A stretch of 64,000 bases of DNA from Manihot esculenta. Lineage: Eukaryota; Streptophyta; Magnoliopsida; Malpighiales; Euphorbiaceae. The DNA lies in assembly GCF_001659605.2 (NCBI RefSeq), contig NC_035168.2:5884058-5948057 (forward strand). The letters are read 5' to 3'. A program made the position numbers and the translations under genes. The notes under the pieces are model-generated. The model was not told the DNA's origin, ran no database searches, and saw nothing but the letters and a program-made list of their open reading frames with translations. Shown in pieces: positions 1 through 9,843 of this stretch (its first letter is position 1; each line of letters starts with the position of its first letter).

Positions 1-2198
1 CAAATTATCGTGCAAAGGAACCGCTGGACCTCATTCATGGAGATTTGTGTGGACCGATTTCGCCAATAACATTTGGAGGTAACAGATATTTTTATTATTG
101 GTGGATGATTTTTCTCGTTTCATGTGGGTGTTCTTTTTGAAGTATAAGAGTGAAACACTGGTTGTGTTCAAAAAGTTTAAAACCAGTGTTGAGGTAGAAA
201 AGGGCAAGAAGATTAAAAGTTTCAGGACAGATCGAGGAGGAGAATTTGTGTCCACTGCCTTCAAAGAATTTTGTCAAAAGGAAGGCTTGAAGAGGTTCCT
301 TACAGCACCATACTCGCCGCAACAAAACGGTGTGGTGGAAAGGCGAAATCAGACAGTTGTGGAAATGGCCAGGTGCATGCTAAAGAGCAAGGAGATGCCC
401 GCAAAATTTTGGGGAGAAGCTATTAAAACTGCAGTCTACATCTTGAACAGATCAACAATGAAAGCTGTTGAAACAGGTACTCCATATCAAGCTTGGTATG
501 ACAAGACACCAAAGGTTTGTCACTTTAAAATCTTTGGTTGTCTTGCTCATGTCAAGAATATCACTACACATCTTCCTAAACTTGCTGATAGGAGTATAAA
601 GACAGTCATGTTGGGATATGAAGAGGGTAGCAAAGCCTATAGACTGCTAAATCCATTGAAGAACATAATAATAGTGAGCAAAGACGTGGTGTTTGAAGAG
701 GAGAAGCAGTGGTCTTGGAATAAAGACTCAACTGGCGTTGAAAAAGAAAGTGGAATGTTCACTGTTCATTTTTCAGAAAAACAGAGTAGAACAGCGGAGG
801 AAAACAGCGAACAAATCGAAGTTGATTAAGGTGAAAGACAAACAGAGTCATCATCGTCAACTTCGGTAACGCCAGAAATCACTACATCAGCTTCATCCTC
901 AAGATCATCAACACCGAAAAAGTTCAGATCTATAGAAGATATTTATAGAGAGCTGAACGAAGCAGAAGAGGCAGCCGTTGGTCTTTGTTTTCTTTCTATA
1001 GAAGAACCAACCTCATATGAGGAAGCTTCTAAGAACGAAAACTGGGTAGATGCAATGAAATCAGAAATTTTTTCAATTGAAAAGAACGGTACTTGGGAGC
1101 TTGCAGATTTGCCGAAGAATCAAAAGGCAATTGGAATGAAATGGGTTTTTAAGTTAAAAAGAAATCCAGAAGGGAAGATTGTGAAGCACAAGGCGAGACT
1201 TGTGGCGAAGGGATATGCACAGCAGTTTGGTGTAGATTATGGCAAAGTCTTTGCGCCAGTGGTCAGGTTAGAAACAGTACGTCTAATTTTGGCATTTGCA
1301 GCAATGAAGAACTGGGAGGTACATCACATGGATGTAAAGACAGCCTTTCTGAATGGCGATTTAAAAGAGGAGGTGTATGTTGTTCAGCCAGAAGGGTTCG
1401 TTGATAAGGAAACTCCAAACAAGGTATTAAAACTCTATAAAGCCTTGTATGGATTAAAACAGGCTCCTAGAGCCTGGAATTTTAAACTTGATCAGAGTTT
1501 GCAGTTTCTTGGTTTTATTAGATGTCCACAGGAACATGCACTTTATAAAAGAGTAAATGGAGATGAAATGTTGATGGTTGGTACATATGTGGATGATCTA
1601 ATTATAACTGGCTCAAATAAAAAAGTTATAGCTCAATTTAAGAAGGAAATGTAGAAGCAATTCGAGATGAGTGACCTCGGATTATTGAGCTATTATTTGG
1701 GCATAGAAGTACGTCAGAATAGTGATTCAATCACTCTATGTCAGGCTGGTTATGCAAAGAAAATACTGGAGAAGCTAGGATTGGGGGAGTGTAATTCTTG
1801 TTCAATTCCCATGGAGCCGAAAGTGAAGATGAGCAAGCATGGGAATGGAGAACCTGAAGTTGATAAAACTCTCTATAGAAGTGTGATTGGAAGTCTACGC
1901 TATCTGGTTAATACACGGCCTGATATAGCCTACTCTGTTGGAGTTGTGAGTAGATACATGGAGGCACCTACAACCTCACATCTTGCAGCAGTAAAGCAGA
2001 TTTTGAGGTATATTTAAGGTACTCTGAATTTTGGTTGTATCTATAGCAAGAAACTGTCAAATTTGGAGTTAGTAGGATTTAGTGACAGTGATATGGCCGG
2101 AGATATTGATGATCGGAAAAGTACAACTGGTGTATTGTTTTATTTGTGTAAAAATCCTATAACCTGGGTGTCACAGAAGCAGAAGGTGGTAGCCTTGT
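1..2198 (+). pseudogene. copia pol, part 1: integrase core, reverse transcriptase, start of RNase H
   Basis: This is the decayed polyprotein that would integrate and reverse transcribe the element. The integrase core shows the first acidic residue in HGDLCGP (upstream frame, ~40-50), FRTDRGGEF (~215-245) and the glutamate in PQQNGVVERRNQ (~315-350). A one-base loss in the T run near 85-95 separates the first piece from the rest. The RT has WVFKLKRNPEG, KTAFLNGDL, YGLKQAPRAWN and the catalytic YVDD (~1585-1600). RNase H begins with FSDSDMAGD (~2080). Positions 827-829, 1652-1654 and 2015-2017 are stops in one continuous frame, so the gene is dead by point mutation. It ends where E1 inserted and continues at 6226. 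Confidence 0.92.
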
Positions 2199-2370
2199 TG
2201 TAATACCCGGCTCGTTAAGGCATCGGAATTCCTCCCGTCAGGTGGAATCTCGGATGTCGGATTCGTTTTGCGGGGCATTGCACGAGACACTGACGGTTTT
2301 ACAAGGTTTTAGCAAGGTTTTCTACCATGTTTTGAAAGGCAAGGGAATGAGTTTTGAAAGACCAAGAGGC
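2199..2370 (+). repeat. E1 truncated 5' LTR
   Basis: These ~172 bp match the first ~172 bp of the complete LTR at 3904, with only small differences such as AAGGCATCG versus AAGGTATCG. The match stops in the string GACCAA(G)GAGGCAGA, after which the sequence becomes gag. Confidence 0.88.
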
Positions 2371-2601
2371 AGAGCCAAATGTTTGAGGTGTGGAAGGTTG
2401 CATAAGGGAGTTTGTCTTGTTGGTACGACAGGATGTTATAGGTGTGGACAGGAGGGACATGTGATGCGTGAGTGTCCTTTTGCGCCCCAGTTGGTTCAGT
2501 CTCAGGGGGCAGATACAGATAGAGCAGCTCAGGCTAATAGGCAAGGAGGAGAGGCTGACACATCTGACACCTCTGTGCCAGGTATGCTCATGATTGAGTG
2601 A
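2242..2601 (+). CDS. chimeric LTR-gag ORF with two zinc knuckles (119 aa)
   Basis: The open frame starts inside the LTR remnant (about the first 45 residues are LTR-encoded) and runs across the deletion into the nucleocapsid part of gag. It has a CX2CX4HX3C motif (CLRCGRLHKGVC) followed by a canonical CX2CX4HX4C knuckle (CYRCGQEGHVMREC), then a Q/A-rich tail. In intact relatives the same pair lies at residues ~441-472 of gag-protease (E2). The capsid domain is absent and the frame closes where the protease would begin. The start codon was chosen only because it is the first ATG in the frame. It is probably a by-product of the deletion; whether it is translated is unknown. Confidence 0.45.
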   Translation: MESRMSDSFCGALHETLTVLQGFSKVFYHVLKGKGMSFERPRGRAKCLRCGRLHKGVCLVGTTGCYRCGQEGHVMRECPFAPQLVQSQGADTDRAAQANRQGGEADTSDTSVPGMLMIE

Positions 2602-3903
2602 TCTGATATGTGTTTGTGTGAACTATAGTAGGATATCAGTTATGTGATAAAAGTAAGTAAGATCAAGCAGAAAAGAATACATAAAAGTAAGAATTCGTTT
2701 GTAAGTATTCGGATGTGTATGCTGTTTGTGTTGGACCCTAGTGTTTCGCTTTCCTTGTTGTTGTGCGCTGTTGGTAGGATGGGTTTGATGCCTGCTGGGC
2801 TTAGAGTGTGTTTCTTGGGTCAGTGGACCTAAGTGTATGATCCATCTGAATCAGAGTCAGTCAGTTCAGTTCAGAGTTTGTGGTGAGTAGATGCGATCCA
2901 GCTGACCTTATGGTTCTAGAGTTGACTGTGTGATGTCATTCTAGGGCGGATTGGCTAGTTACTCACAGTACTACCTGTGTCAGCAGCGACAAGGTAGGAG
3001 AGTTCAGGGTATAGGATGGATCGGTGGTAGTCCTTTAGAAGGACAGTGTATAGAGGTGCCTAGAAGTTGATGTCAGCCCTACAGGCTCACAGTTATTCAG
3101 GAAAGGTTATCAGAGGGTTGTTTTAGCTCTTGTGAGTAAGTTTGTCAGGATAGGGAATCAGCCTCAGTGCCATTGCTAGTGGGTACTAGCATACTGTCAG
3201 GTTTACCATCTGTGAGGAAATTTGAGATAGGAGTGAACATGGTATCTGGACGCAGAACCAATTCTTTCTTTCCTTTTCCTACAGAATGGCACCTGCAGAG
3301 AGAGCTAAGAGTTATCAGAATAGTGGAAAGTTGGGGTAGATAAGGTTTTATCTGACTTAGTACTTCACCCTGGAATGTTTCCAGTGTTGTTGTGGGAAAC
3401 GAAGGATGATTCCTTAGATTTGAGTGTTACAGAGTAGTATTATGGTTGATGATCTACTAGCTGTTCTAATTCAGTTGATTGGATTTACAGATTGGTATGA
3501 TCAGAGATTCAGGTAGAATCCGTTGAGAGTCAGCAGCAGTAGCCTGTTGCGAGGTAAAGAAGAAGAAAGGCGGGTAAGGATTAGAAGTACAGATTGGTAT
3601 CGAACCTACAGATTGGTGTCGAACCTACAGATTGGTCTCTGTTGAGAATTAAAGAGTGAGAGTTTCACAAAGAGATTAGTTGAGTTAAGATGAAAAGTGA
3701 AGAGTAAGGATCAGAGTAGCGCAGGGAAAGCTGTGGAGTTCAGAAAAAGATTAGGATACTAATTCTGGAGTATGGACTCAGATCAGGAAAGTAGAGTTTC
3801 AGAAATTCTCTTTTTGAAGAGAAGTGTTAGGCTTTACTTGCCTGTGATTTGTTTGTTTTGTTTTGAACATTCGGGGACGAATGTTGTTATAAGGGGGGTA
3901 GAT
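2602..3903 (+). pseudogene. E1 decayed internal region up to the polypurine tract
   Basis: No frame stays open for a recognisable domain. The stretch from ~3583 to 3640 contains about three tandem copies of an ~18-bp unit (ACAGATTGGTRTCGAACCT-like). The region ends with a perfect 8-bp inverted repeat AACATTCG/CGAATGTT at 3866-3885, then the polypurine tract AAGGGGGGTAGA at 3891-3902, directly before the 3' LTR. The hairpin plus tract is shared with E2, A and B and identifies the family. Confidence 0.6.
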
Positions 3904-6220
3904 TGTAATACCCGGCTCGTTAAGGTATCGGAATTCCTCCCGTCAGGTGGAATCTCGGATGTCGGATTCGTTTTGCGGGGCATTGCACGAGACACTGACG
4001 GTTTTACAAGGTTTTAGCAAGGTTTTCTACCATGTTTTGAAAGGCAAGGGAATGAGTTTTGAAAGACCAAGGAGGCAGAATGCAGGTTCGGCCGCCAAAG
4101 GTAATGTTCGGCCGCCGAAAGTGCTATAGGTTCGGCTTCCGAAACTTCACGTTAGGCCGCCGAACGTTGCATGGTTTTGCATGCAGTTTCGGCAGCCGAA
4201 GGAAAGGCGGTTGGCCACCTATTTAAGCCCCTTTGACCGGCCATGGAGGGTGTTGGAAGCTCTCTTGGTAGTCAAAGGTGAGGTTATGCTCTCCTTGGGA
4301 GGTTTTCATGGTGTTTTCCTCGAATCGTGTAAGGTTTTCATGAGTTTTCACTTGGGTTTGAAGGTTTTGAGTAAAAAGAGGAAGTTGTGGAGCTTGAAGC
4401 TTGAGGAGCTTGGTTTCTCCATGTTTTGAAGCTAGGATCACACCAGCCAAGAGGTAAGTGTTGATCCGTATGTTTTATAGTGTTTTCAGCAAGTTTTATG
4501 GAGGGAAAGGGAAGAGTTGCATGGTGAGGTGTAAAAGGAGGTTTTTGAGGGTTTTTATGCATGAGTATGTTTATGTGTTATGGGTGTTGTTTGTTGGGGG
4601 TTTTAGGTAGTTTTGGACCCCTTTGTGCATATATTTGCGTATATGCTTGTTCTGTGTGTTGAGAGGCATGTTGAGTGAGGTGTGGGGGAAGTTGTGCATG
4701 AGTTGAGCTAGGTTCTGCCTAACTGGAGAACCCAGCTTCGGCCGCCGAAAGAGGGTGCGGCCGCCGAACGTGTTGAGGAGGTGGTTTCGGCTGCCTAAAC
4801 CTGCCCCCGAAGGATTGGACTTTCGTCTCTGGAGGGAAGGTTCGGCCGCCGAAGGTGCCGCCGAAGGTTAGAGACTTTCGTCTCTGGAGTATGGTTTGGC
4901 CCCCGAAGCTTGCCCCCGAAGGCTTCGGCCGCCGAAAGAGGAGATTCGGCCGCTGAAGGTATGCGAGTTTCGTCTCTGGACAGGGTATTCGGCCGCCGAA
5001 CCTGCCGCCGAATGTGTTCTGTTTAGCGGTTCTTTTGCATGTTTTGTGTGCTTGTTTCAGGAGCTTTTAGAGGGCTTTTGGGAAGTTATTTATGAGTCGT
5101 TTAGAGTATGTTTGACACCTCATTCGAGTCCATTTGTGTAGGATTGGACCCGACAGTTCAGGGAGGTCGTCAGGATTAGCAGTTGCAGAGTCAGTACAGG
5201 TTCTGCTAGAAGAGCAGAGGTGAGTAGAACTAAACTTAATCTTTTAATATTCACATAACAGAATGTTTGAGCATAGTTCATGCCTCATGGATGCCATGAG
5301 ATGTATTAGGGTGATTGCATTAGAATCACGAATATGGTGCATTGCATTATCATTGTTTATGAGGATTGGACCAAGGCGACATCAATAGCCCATCGAGGGA
5401 GTTTTGAGGTCATGTCTAATCCAAGATGTGGAATGTTTGAGTTGTGATGCATTTTCATATAAAATGCGTATGAATGAACTGTTTTCAGTGTTCCTACTCA
5501 CTGGGCTTTCTAGCTCATCCCTTTCCCTTAATCCCAGTTTTGCAGGTACAAGGTTAGCTGGAAAGGTTAGAAGCAGCAGGATATTGGCTTCAGTAGTGCT
5601 TGTGTAATAGAGTAATGGACATGATGTAAATTAAAGAGATATTTATGATAGATGTATAGATGATCAGTTCAGGTGCTTATGGATTAGTATGTGCTTTGCC
5701 TATAGTATGTTTTAGCCCTTGTGTATGCATGTATCCTGTTTTCAGTAGTCTTGATGAGAAATGAGTCAACCAGGCTTAATAGATGTTGTGTTTTAAAAAC
5801 CCAGTGAAGGATAACTGTGAGGGAAGATAGGGTTTAATTCCCTTGACCCAAGACCAGTGCAGAGGGAAGACCAGGTTTGATTCCTGTGACTCTATGGTAG
5901 CCAAGGTTAACTTCTGATATGCTGACCCTACAGAGTGGGTTCTATGTTTCAGAGCATAGTGCATGGAGGTTACTTGGTAGAGTATCACTGGTTTAGCCCT
6001 GAGGGCTATTTCAGATTGAGATGTCTGATGTTTTAAAGGTTAAGTCTGGTCCTTGTTCAAGAAAAGTTAGGAGTCGAGTTGGATCATGTATGGGATTTTC
6101 TCAGGTACACAGAGTTCCTAGCAGGCTTACTACGGGTCCCGGCGGCCTTAAGCCGATCTGGATCCTAGTGCCGAGCACTTTGGGCCGTTACAGAGAGGTA
6201 CCGGTTTCCGGGGTGTTACA
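3904..6220 (+). repeat. E1 3' LTR (2317 bp)
   Basis: This LTR runs from TGTAATACCCGG to GGGTGTTACA. A TATA-like box TATTTAAG lies at 4220-4227. Palindromes of the TTCGGCCGCCGAA type occur just upstream (about 4087-4202) and again downstream (about 4735-5012), interleaved with copies of TTTCGTCTCTGGA. The rest is AT-rich sequence without a gene. The adjacent polypurine tract and the TSD fix both ends. Confidence 0.9.
4087..5012 (+). repeat. GCC-palindrome clusters of the E1 LTR
   Basis: There are roughly ten copies of the near-palindrome TTCGGCCGCCGAA or one-base variants. They form two clusters on either side of the TATA-like box at 4220. Each arm is TTCGGC/GCCGAA around one central base, and the sequence includes the GCCGCC core known as the ERF binding site. 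That they bind ERF proteins is inference. Confidence 0.75.
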
Positions 6221-6225
6221 CTTGT

Positions 6226-6568
6226 CATCTTGTGAGGCTGAATACATAGCTGCCAGGCTGGTACTTGTCAAGGAGTTTGGTTGAGCAGAATTTTAAGTGA
6301 TATTAGTCAACAACAGGTGAAACCGAAGCTTAATGTAGATAATAAATTGGCAATAGCGTTGGCTAAAAATTCAGTCTATCACGATCGAAGTAAGCACATC
6401 GATACCAGGTTCCATTTTATCCGTCAATGTGTTCAATCTGAAGTTATTGAGCTGGAGTATGTAAATACAAATGAACAGTTGGCGGACATTCTGACCAAGC
6501 CATTAGCAAGACAACGGTTCTTGGAGTTGAGGGAGAAAATTGGTCTGAAGAAGATTGAGACAGTATAG
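6226..6568 (+). pseudogene. copia pol, part 2: RNase H C-terminus
   Basis: This continues the copia frame after E1. The RNase H motif SSCEAEYIAA is followed by a one-base frameshift near 6255-6262, then DNKLAIALAKN, the histidine-rich RSKHIDTRFHFIR and the typical end of copia pol, TNEQLADILTKPL. The stop TAG is at 6566-6568. Codon choice and motifs agree with part 1, so both come from one polyprotein. Confidence 0.88.
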
Positions 6569-6573
6569 CCAAC

Positions 6574-6590
6574 AAGTTTAGGGGAGTGAA
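6574..6590 (+). other. copia polypurine tract
   Basis: AAGTTTAGGGGAGTGAA lies directly after the pol stop and directly before the 3' LTR start TGTTAG. This is the position where plus-strand priming occurs in copia elements. Confidence 0.7.
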
Positions 6591-6990
6591 TGTTAGTTAT
6601 TAAACTTGTTTTGTTTATTTTATTTGCTGTCATAAGCTTCTGCTAAAAAATTGCAGCAGTAAGCATTTAGTTTTATTTGTTTGTTATTTCTCCATAATGT
6701 TAGGATTAGTTTGTTATGAAGTTGAACTAGTTTTTAGAAAGTGGAATTAGTGGAAGTAGTGATAGCTGAATTATAGCAGAACCTGTTTTATTTTTCTATT
6801 ATATAAAGAAAACGGTGTCAGTTACATTTCTGTAACACACCACAAAAAAGATTGAAAATATTGAGAGTCTTTGCTTGTTCTTAGTCTTTGCTTGTTCTTT
6901 AGTTCTGTTATTGCTCACATTGTTGTTGTTAGTACTATTATTGTTTCTTTTATTATTACTGCTGTTGGTAGGATTGTTGGTTCTGATTCT
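6591..6990 (+). repeat. copia 3' LTR (right end approximate)
   Basis: It begins TGTTAGTTATTAAAC after the polypurine tract. A good TATA box TATATAAA is at 6800-6807. An imperfect direct repeat CTTTGCTTGTTCTTAG lies near 6870-6905. No second LTR is in the window, so the end is only bracketed between ~6840 and 7000. Confidence 0.6.
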
Positions 6991-7418
6991 AATATAATTC
7001 TCGCTATAAATTAGATCTGAAATTAAATTTTTAGTTATTCCATTTTTAAAAATTATGTTTGAAATTAAATTTTATTACGATTATACGTAATTTCGATACG
7101 GTTTTAATTTTTATTTTAAATTTTTTATCTTTAATTTTAATTTTATAAATAAAATTATAATATTATTATGTTTATTTTAAAATAATAAATAATTAATATA
7201 GAAATAATAAAATAATAATAATAGTAATATTTAAACAATAATAATATCAATTTTTTAATATATATTTTATAGAATTCAAAAATTAAAATATTATATTATT
7301 TTATATATAATTATTAATTATATATTTTTAATATAAAAATATATGTGTAATTAATATATAAAGATATATTATATTATTAATATGTGATTCACTTCTATAA
7401 TATAATTTTGATTAATAT
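6991..7418. other. AT-rich intergenic stretch
   Basis: This is very AT-rich DNA with long TTA/AAT runs. I see no gene, structured RNA or repeat boundary. Its last five bases, AATAT (7414-7418), are the target duplication of E2. Confidence 0.7.
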
Positions 7419-8048
7419 TGTAACGACCCGAAAATCGGACCGCTACCGGCGCTAGGATCCGGATCGACTTAAGGCCGCCGGGACCCGTAGCAAGCCTGAC
7501 ATGAAACCTGTAAACCTGTTTAATCCCATACATGATCAAAAAAATACATAAAAATTTAAAACCTCTCTTTCATACATCCAACTCAACCTGAACATACATT
7601 ACATAACCATAATCATGACCCCTCTGTGGGATCTCAACAATGCCCCAACGAGCACTATAACATGAGATGAGTTGGCTTACATCTGTATCATCAAATATCT
7701 AAGATCATGCATCAAAAGGGATAACAATACTCATAGGGTCAAGCACCTCTATAACCTCAATATACCTCATTACATAACATACTGAAATCTCTTACATAAC
7801 ATTATAATACAACTGTCATGTCCACAATCTAACTATTACATACATACTTCAAAACTCTGGCTAACCTCCTGGTCTACCCTGTACCTGCACATCTGGGGTT
7901 AGGGGAGAGGGGTGAGCTACAAAGCCCAGTGAGCAGAATAATGAAATCATATATTAAAATTTCATGCTATCATGAAATGCAACACATCACAGCTAATCAC
8001 ATCTCGGATGGTATTGTCACCAATAGTCCTCTACCTAGTCCAACTGTG

Positions 8049-8187
8049 CCGGGACGTAGAATGGGTACAACCGGTCTTTCTCTTATCATAACATATCATA
8101 ACATACCAATGTGCCAGGGACGTAGAATGGGTACAACCTGGACTTTCTCTTACATCGTGCCAGGGACGTAGAATGGGTACAACCTGG
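8049..8187 (-). repeat. three tandem small inverted repeats in the E2 LTR
   Basis: The core GACGTAGAATGGGTACAA is repeated three times. Copy 1 is bounded by CCGG/CCGG (8049-8052, 8071-8074). Copies 2 and 3 are bounded by CCAGG/CCTGG (8114-8118/8137-8141 and 8160-8164/8183-8187). Both arms change together, so each copy can still fold. The same array is in the other E2 LTR, and related versions are in A and D. Confidence 0.7.
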
Positions 8188-8601
8188 ACTTCCATACCAT
8201 CTCATGCCATAACCTCATCATATCATATGAGGACTAAAGGATCATCCAATAACCAATCCACATCAACATTATAAATGCAATGCAACATATTCGTGAATAC
8301 TAATGCAACAACCTACTATATCTCATGGCATTCGTGATGCATGGATCATGCTCGAAATTTATATTTCAATTATTTTAAAACTTAAAGTTTATTCCACTCA
8401 CCTCTGGCTAGCTCTGACAAACTCTGTAGCAGCTGGCTCACTGCTGGGGTCCTCGGTTCCTCGGGTCCGAACCTACACAGGTGGACTCCAATGAGGGACC
8501 AAACATACAAAAACATAACTCTAATATACTCCCCAAAAACCCCCTAAAACATCATGAAAACATCACATAAAAACATGCAAGAAATGGCTGAACAGGGCAC
8601 T

Positions 8602-9560
8602 TTCGGTGGCAGGTTCGGCGGCCGAAAGTCCCTCCAGAGCCGAAAGTCAGGCAGGTTCGGCGGCACCTTCGGCGGCCGAAACTTCCAGACAGAGGCGAAA
8701 CTCATGCATGTTCGGCGGCACCTTCGGCGGCCGAAAGTCCCAGACAGAGACGAAAGTCTCTTTTCGGGGGCAACTTCGGCAGCCGAAAGGCCTGCCTCTC
8801 CAGCCATGTTCGGCGGCCGAAAGTGCCTTCGGCTGCCGAACCTGGTTTCTGCCAAAGGGCAGAAACTTGGCTCCTTTATGCACATTTGCCTCCTAAATCT
8901 TCCAACATGCATAAACTTGTTCTAAAACATGCATAAACACCATATATCACACCTAGGGGTCTCAAACTATCAAATACCCCAACTACAACACTTCAAACAC
9001 ACAAAAATCAACATACATTGTTCATCAAAACATCAAAACCCATAAACTCAACTTAAAGCCTAACATGCATTTCTACCACATAAAACAACTTAAAACTTAC
9101 TTAAAACACATAACAAGGGTGGATCCGAGCTTACCTTTTGAAGAAACGAGAGGAAAGGCGACCCTAGCTTGGAGATGGAGAGATTGAGCTCTTTGAACCT
9201 CCAAGTACCCAAAACTTGCTCTTTACTCACAGATCTTCAAAATAGAAGTTAAAACCCGTGAAAACCATGGAAGATCTAAGGAAAACACTCAAGATCGAGG
9301 GAGGGGTGGCGGAGACTCACCTTGGCCGACAACGGGGGAGAAAAAGCTCGCCCGTGCGGACCTAAGGGACCCTTTTATAGGTGGCTGGCTAGGCCACGTT
9401 CGGGGGCCGAATGTGCCTCCGCATGCATGCCATGTTCGGCGGCCGAACTTGACTTTCGGCGACCGAACCTGAACTTCCCTCACTCATGCTTTCGGGGGCT
9501 TAACATGCCTCCAAAACACATGCATGTTCGGCGGCCGAACATGACTTTTGGCGGCCGAAC
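8602..9560 (-). repeat. GCC-palindrome clusters of the E2 3' LTR
   Basis: Copies of TTCGGCGGCCGAA (for example 8614-8626) or single-base variants form a downstream cluster at ~8602-8842. A promoter-proximal cluster at ~9395-9560 lies just upstream of the minus-strand TATA box. Equivalent clusters are at 16268-16457 and 17010-17175 in the 5' LTR. Confidence 0.85.
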
Positions 9561-9735
9561 CTGGGTTTTCCTCCAAAGACTTTTCATGCAAAAACTCATT
9601 TAATTTTCATACTTAAAACCATGATACCTTAAAAAATTTTATGAAAACATATTTCTACCCTACTAGAGGCTTCCGACATCCGAGATTCCACCGGACGGTA
9701 GGAATTCCGGTACCGGAGTCTAGCCGGGTATTACA

Positions 9736-9770
9736 TTCTCCCCCCCTTAAGAACATTCGTCCCCGAATGT
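9736..9770 (-). other. E2 polypurine tract and adjacent hairpin
   Basis: On the minus strand a purine tract CTTAAGGGGGGGAGAA abuts the 3' LTR. Just before it lies the inverted repeat ACATTCG/CGAATGT (9753-9770) with a 4-base loop. The same pair occurs in E1, A and B. Confidence 0.8.
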
Positions 9771-9843
9771 ACCTCAACTAGCACACAACATGGCATAAAA
9801 CATAATATACATACATAGCACATAAACACAAAGAGATCCAACC

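Larger units (their letters stand above)
2199..6220 (+). mobile_element. Ty3/gypsy element E1, internally deleted, inserted in copia RNase H
   Basis: The element starts TGTAATACCCGG and ends GGGTGTTACA, and is flanked by the 5-bp duplication CTTGT. It has an almost complete 3' LTR (3904-6220) but only ~170 bp of 5' LTR, fused directly to the gag zinc-knuckle region, followed by ~1.3 kb of decayed internal sequence. Most of the 5' LTR, the primer-binding site, the gag capsid part and pol are missing. The deletion junction near 2370 lies in a short shared GGCAGA string, which suggests microhomology-mediated deletion. It is a relative of E2, A, B and D in opposite orientation. Confidence 0.92.
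1..6990 (+). mobile_element. Ty1/copia retrotransposon remnant (3' part), split by gypsy E1
   Basis: The plus strand carries the copia domain order integrase, reverse transcriptase, RNase H, then polypurine tract and 3' LTR. The 5' LTR, gag and protease lie before the window. Gypsy element E1 (2199-6220) is inserted in the RNase H region and duplicated the 5 bp CTTGT (2194-2198 and 6221-6225); removing it restores the RNase H reading frame at the junction. The copy is dead: it has three in-frame stops and two small frameshifts. The right end is approximate because I could not fix the LTR terminus without the 5' LTR for comparison. Confidence 0.9.
7419..9735 (-). repeat. E2 3' LTR (2317 bp)
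   Basis: On the plus strand it reads TGTAACGACCCG...GGGTATTACA. It contains palindrome clusters at ~8602-8842 and ~9395-9560, a TATA box (TATAAAAG on the minus strand) between them near 9374-9381, and three small CCAGG/CCTGG hairpins at 8049-8187. Compared with the other LTR it has one extra ~54-bp palindrome-containing unit around 8671-8724. Confidence 0.93.

Noticed and set aside
6021..6284. 87-aa open frame across the E1 LTR end and copia
   Set aside because: The first two thirds is LTR sequence and the end is the copia RNase H motif SSCEAEY. The frame is an accident of the insertion.
8602..8842. CRISPR-like look of regularly spaced short palindromes
   Set aside because: This is plant DNA, the spacing is irregular, the intervening sequence is itself repeated, and the arrays lie inside LTRs.
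8544..8925. Several 60-140 aa open frames in both directions rich in FGGR, RRPK, SAAE (also at 16213-16550, 38492-39041, 43743-44114, 48330-48696, 58928-59288, 60453-60862)
   Set aside because: They come from the GC-rich LTR palindromes, which keep all frames open. They occur on both strands at the same place and end in AT-rich LTR sequence.
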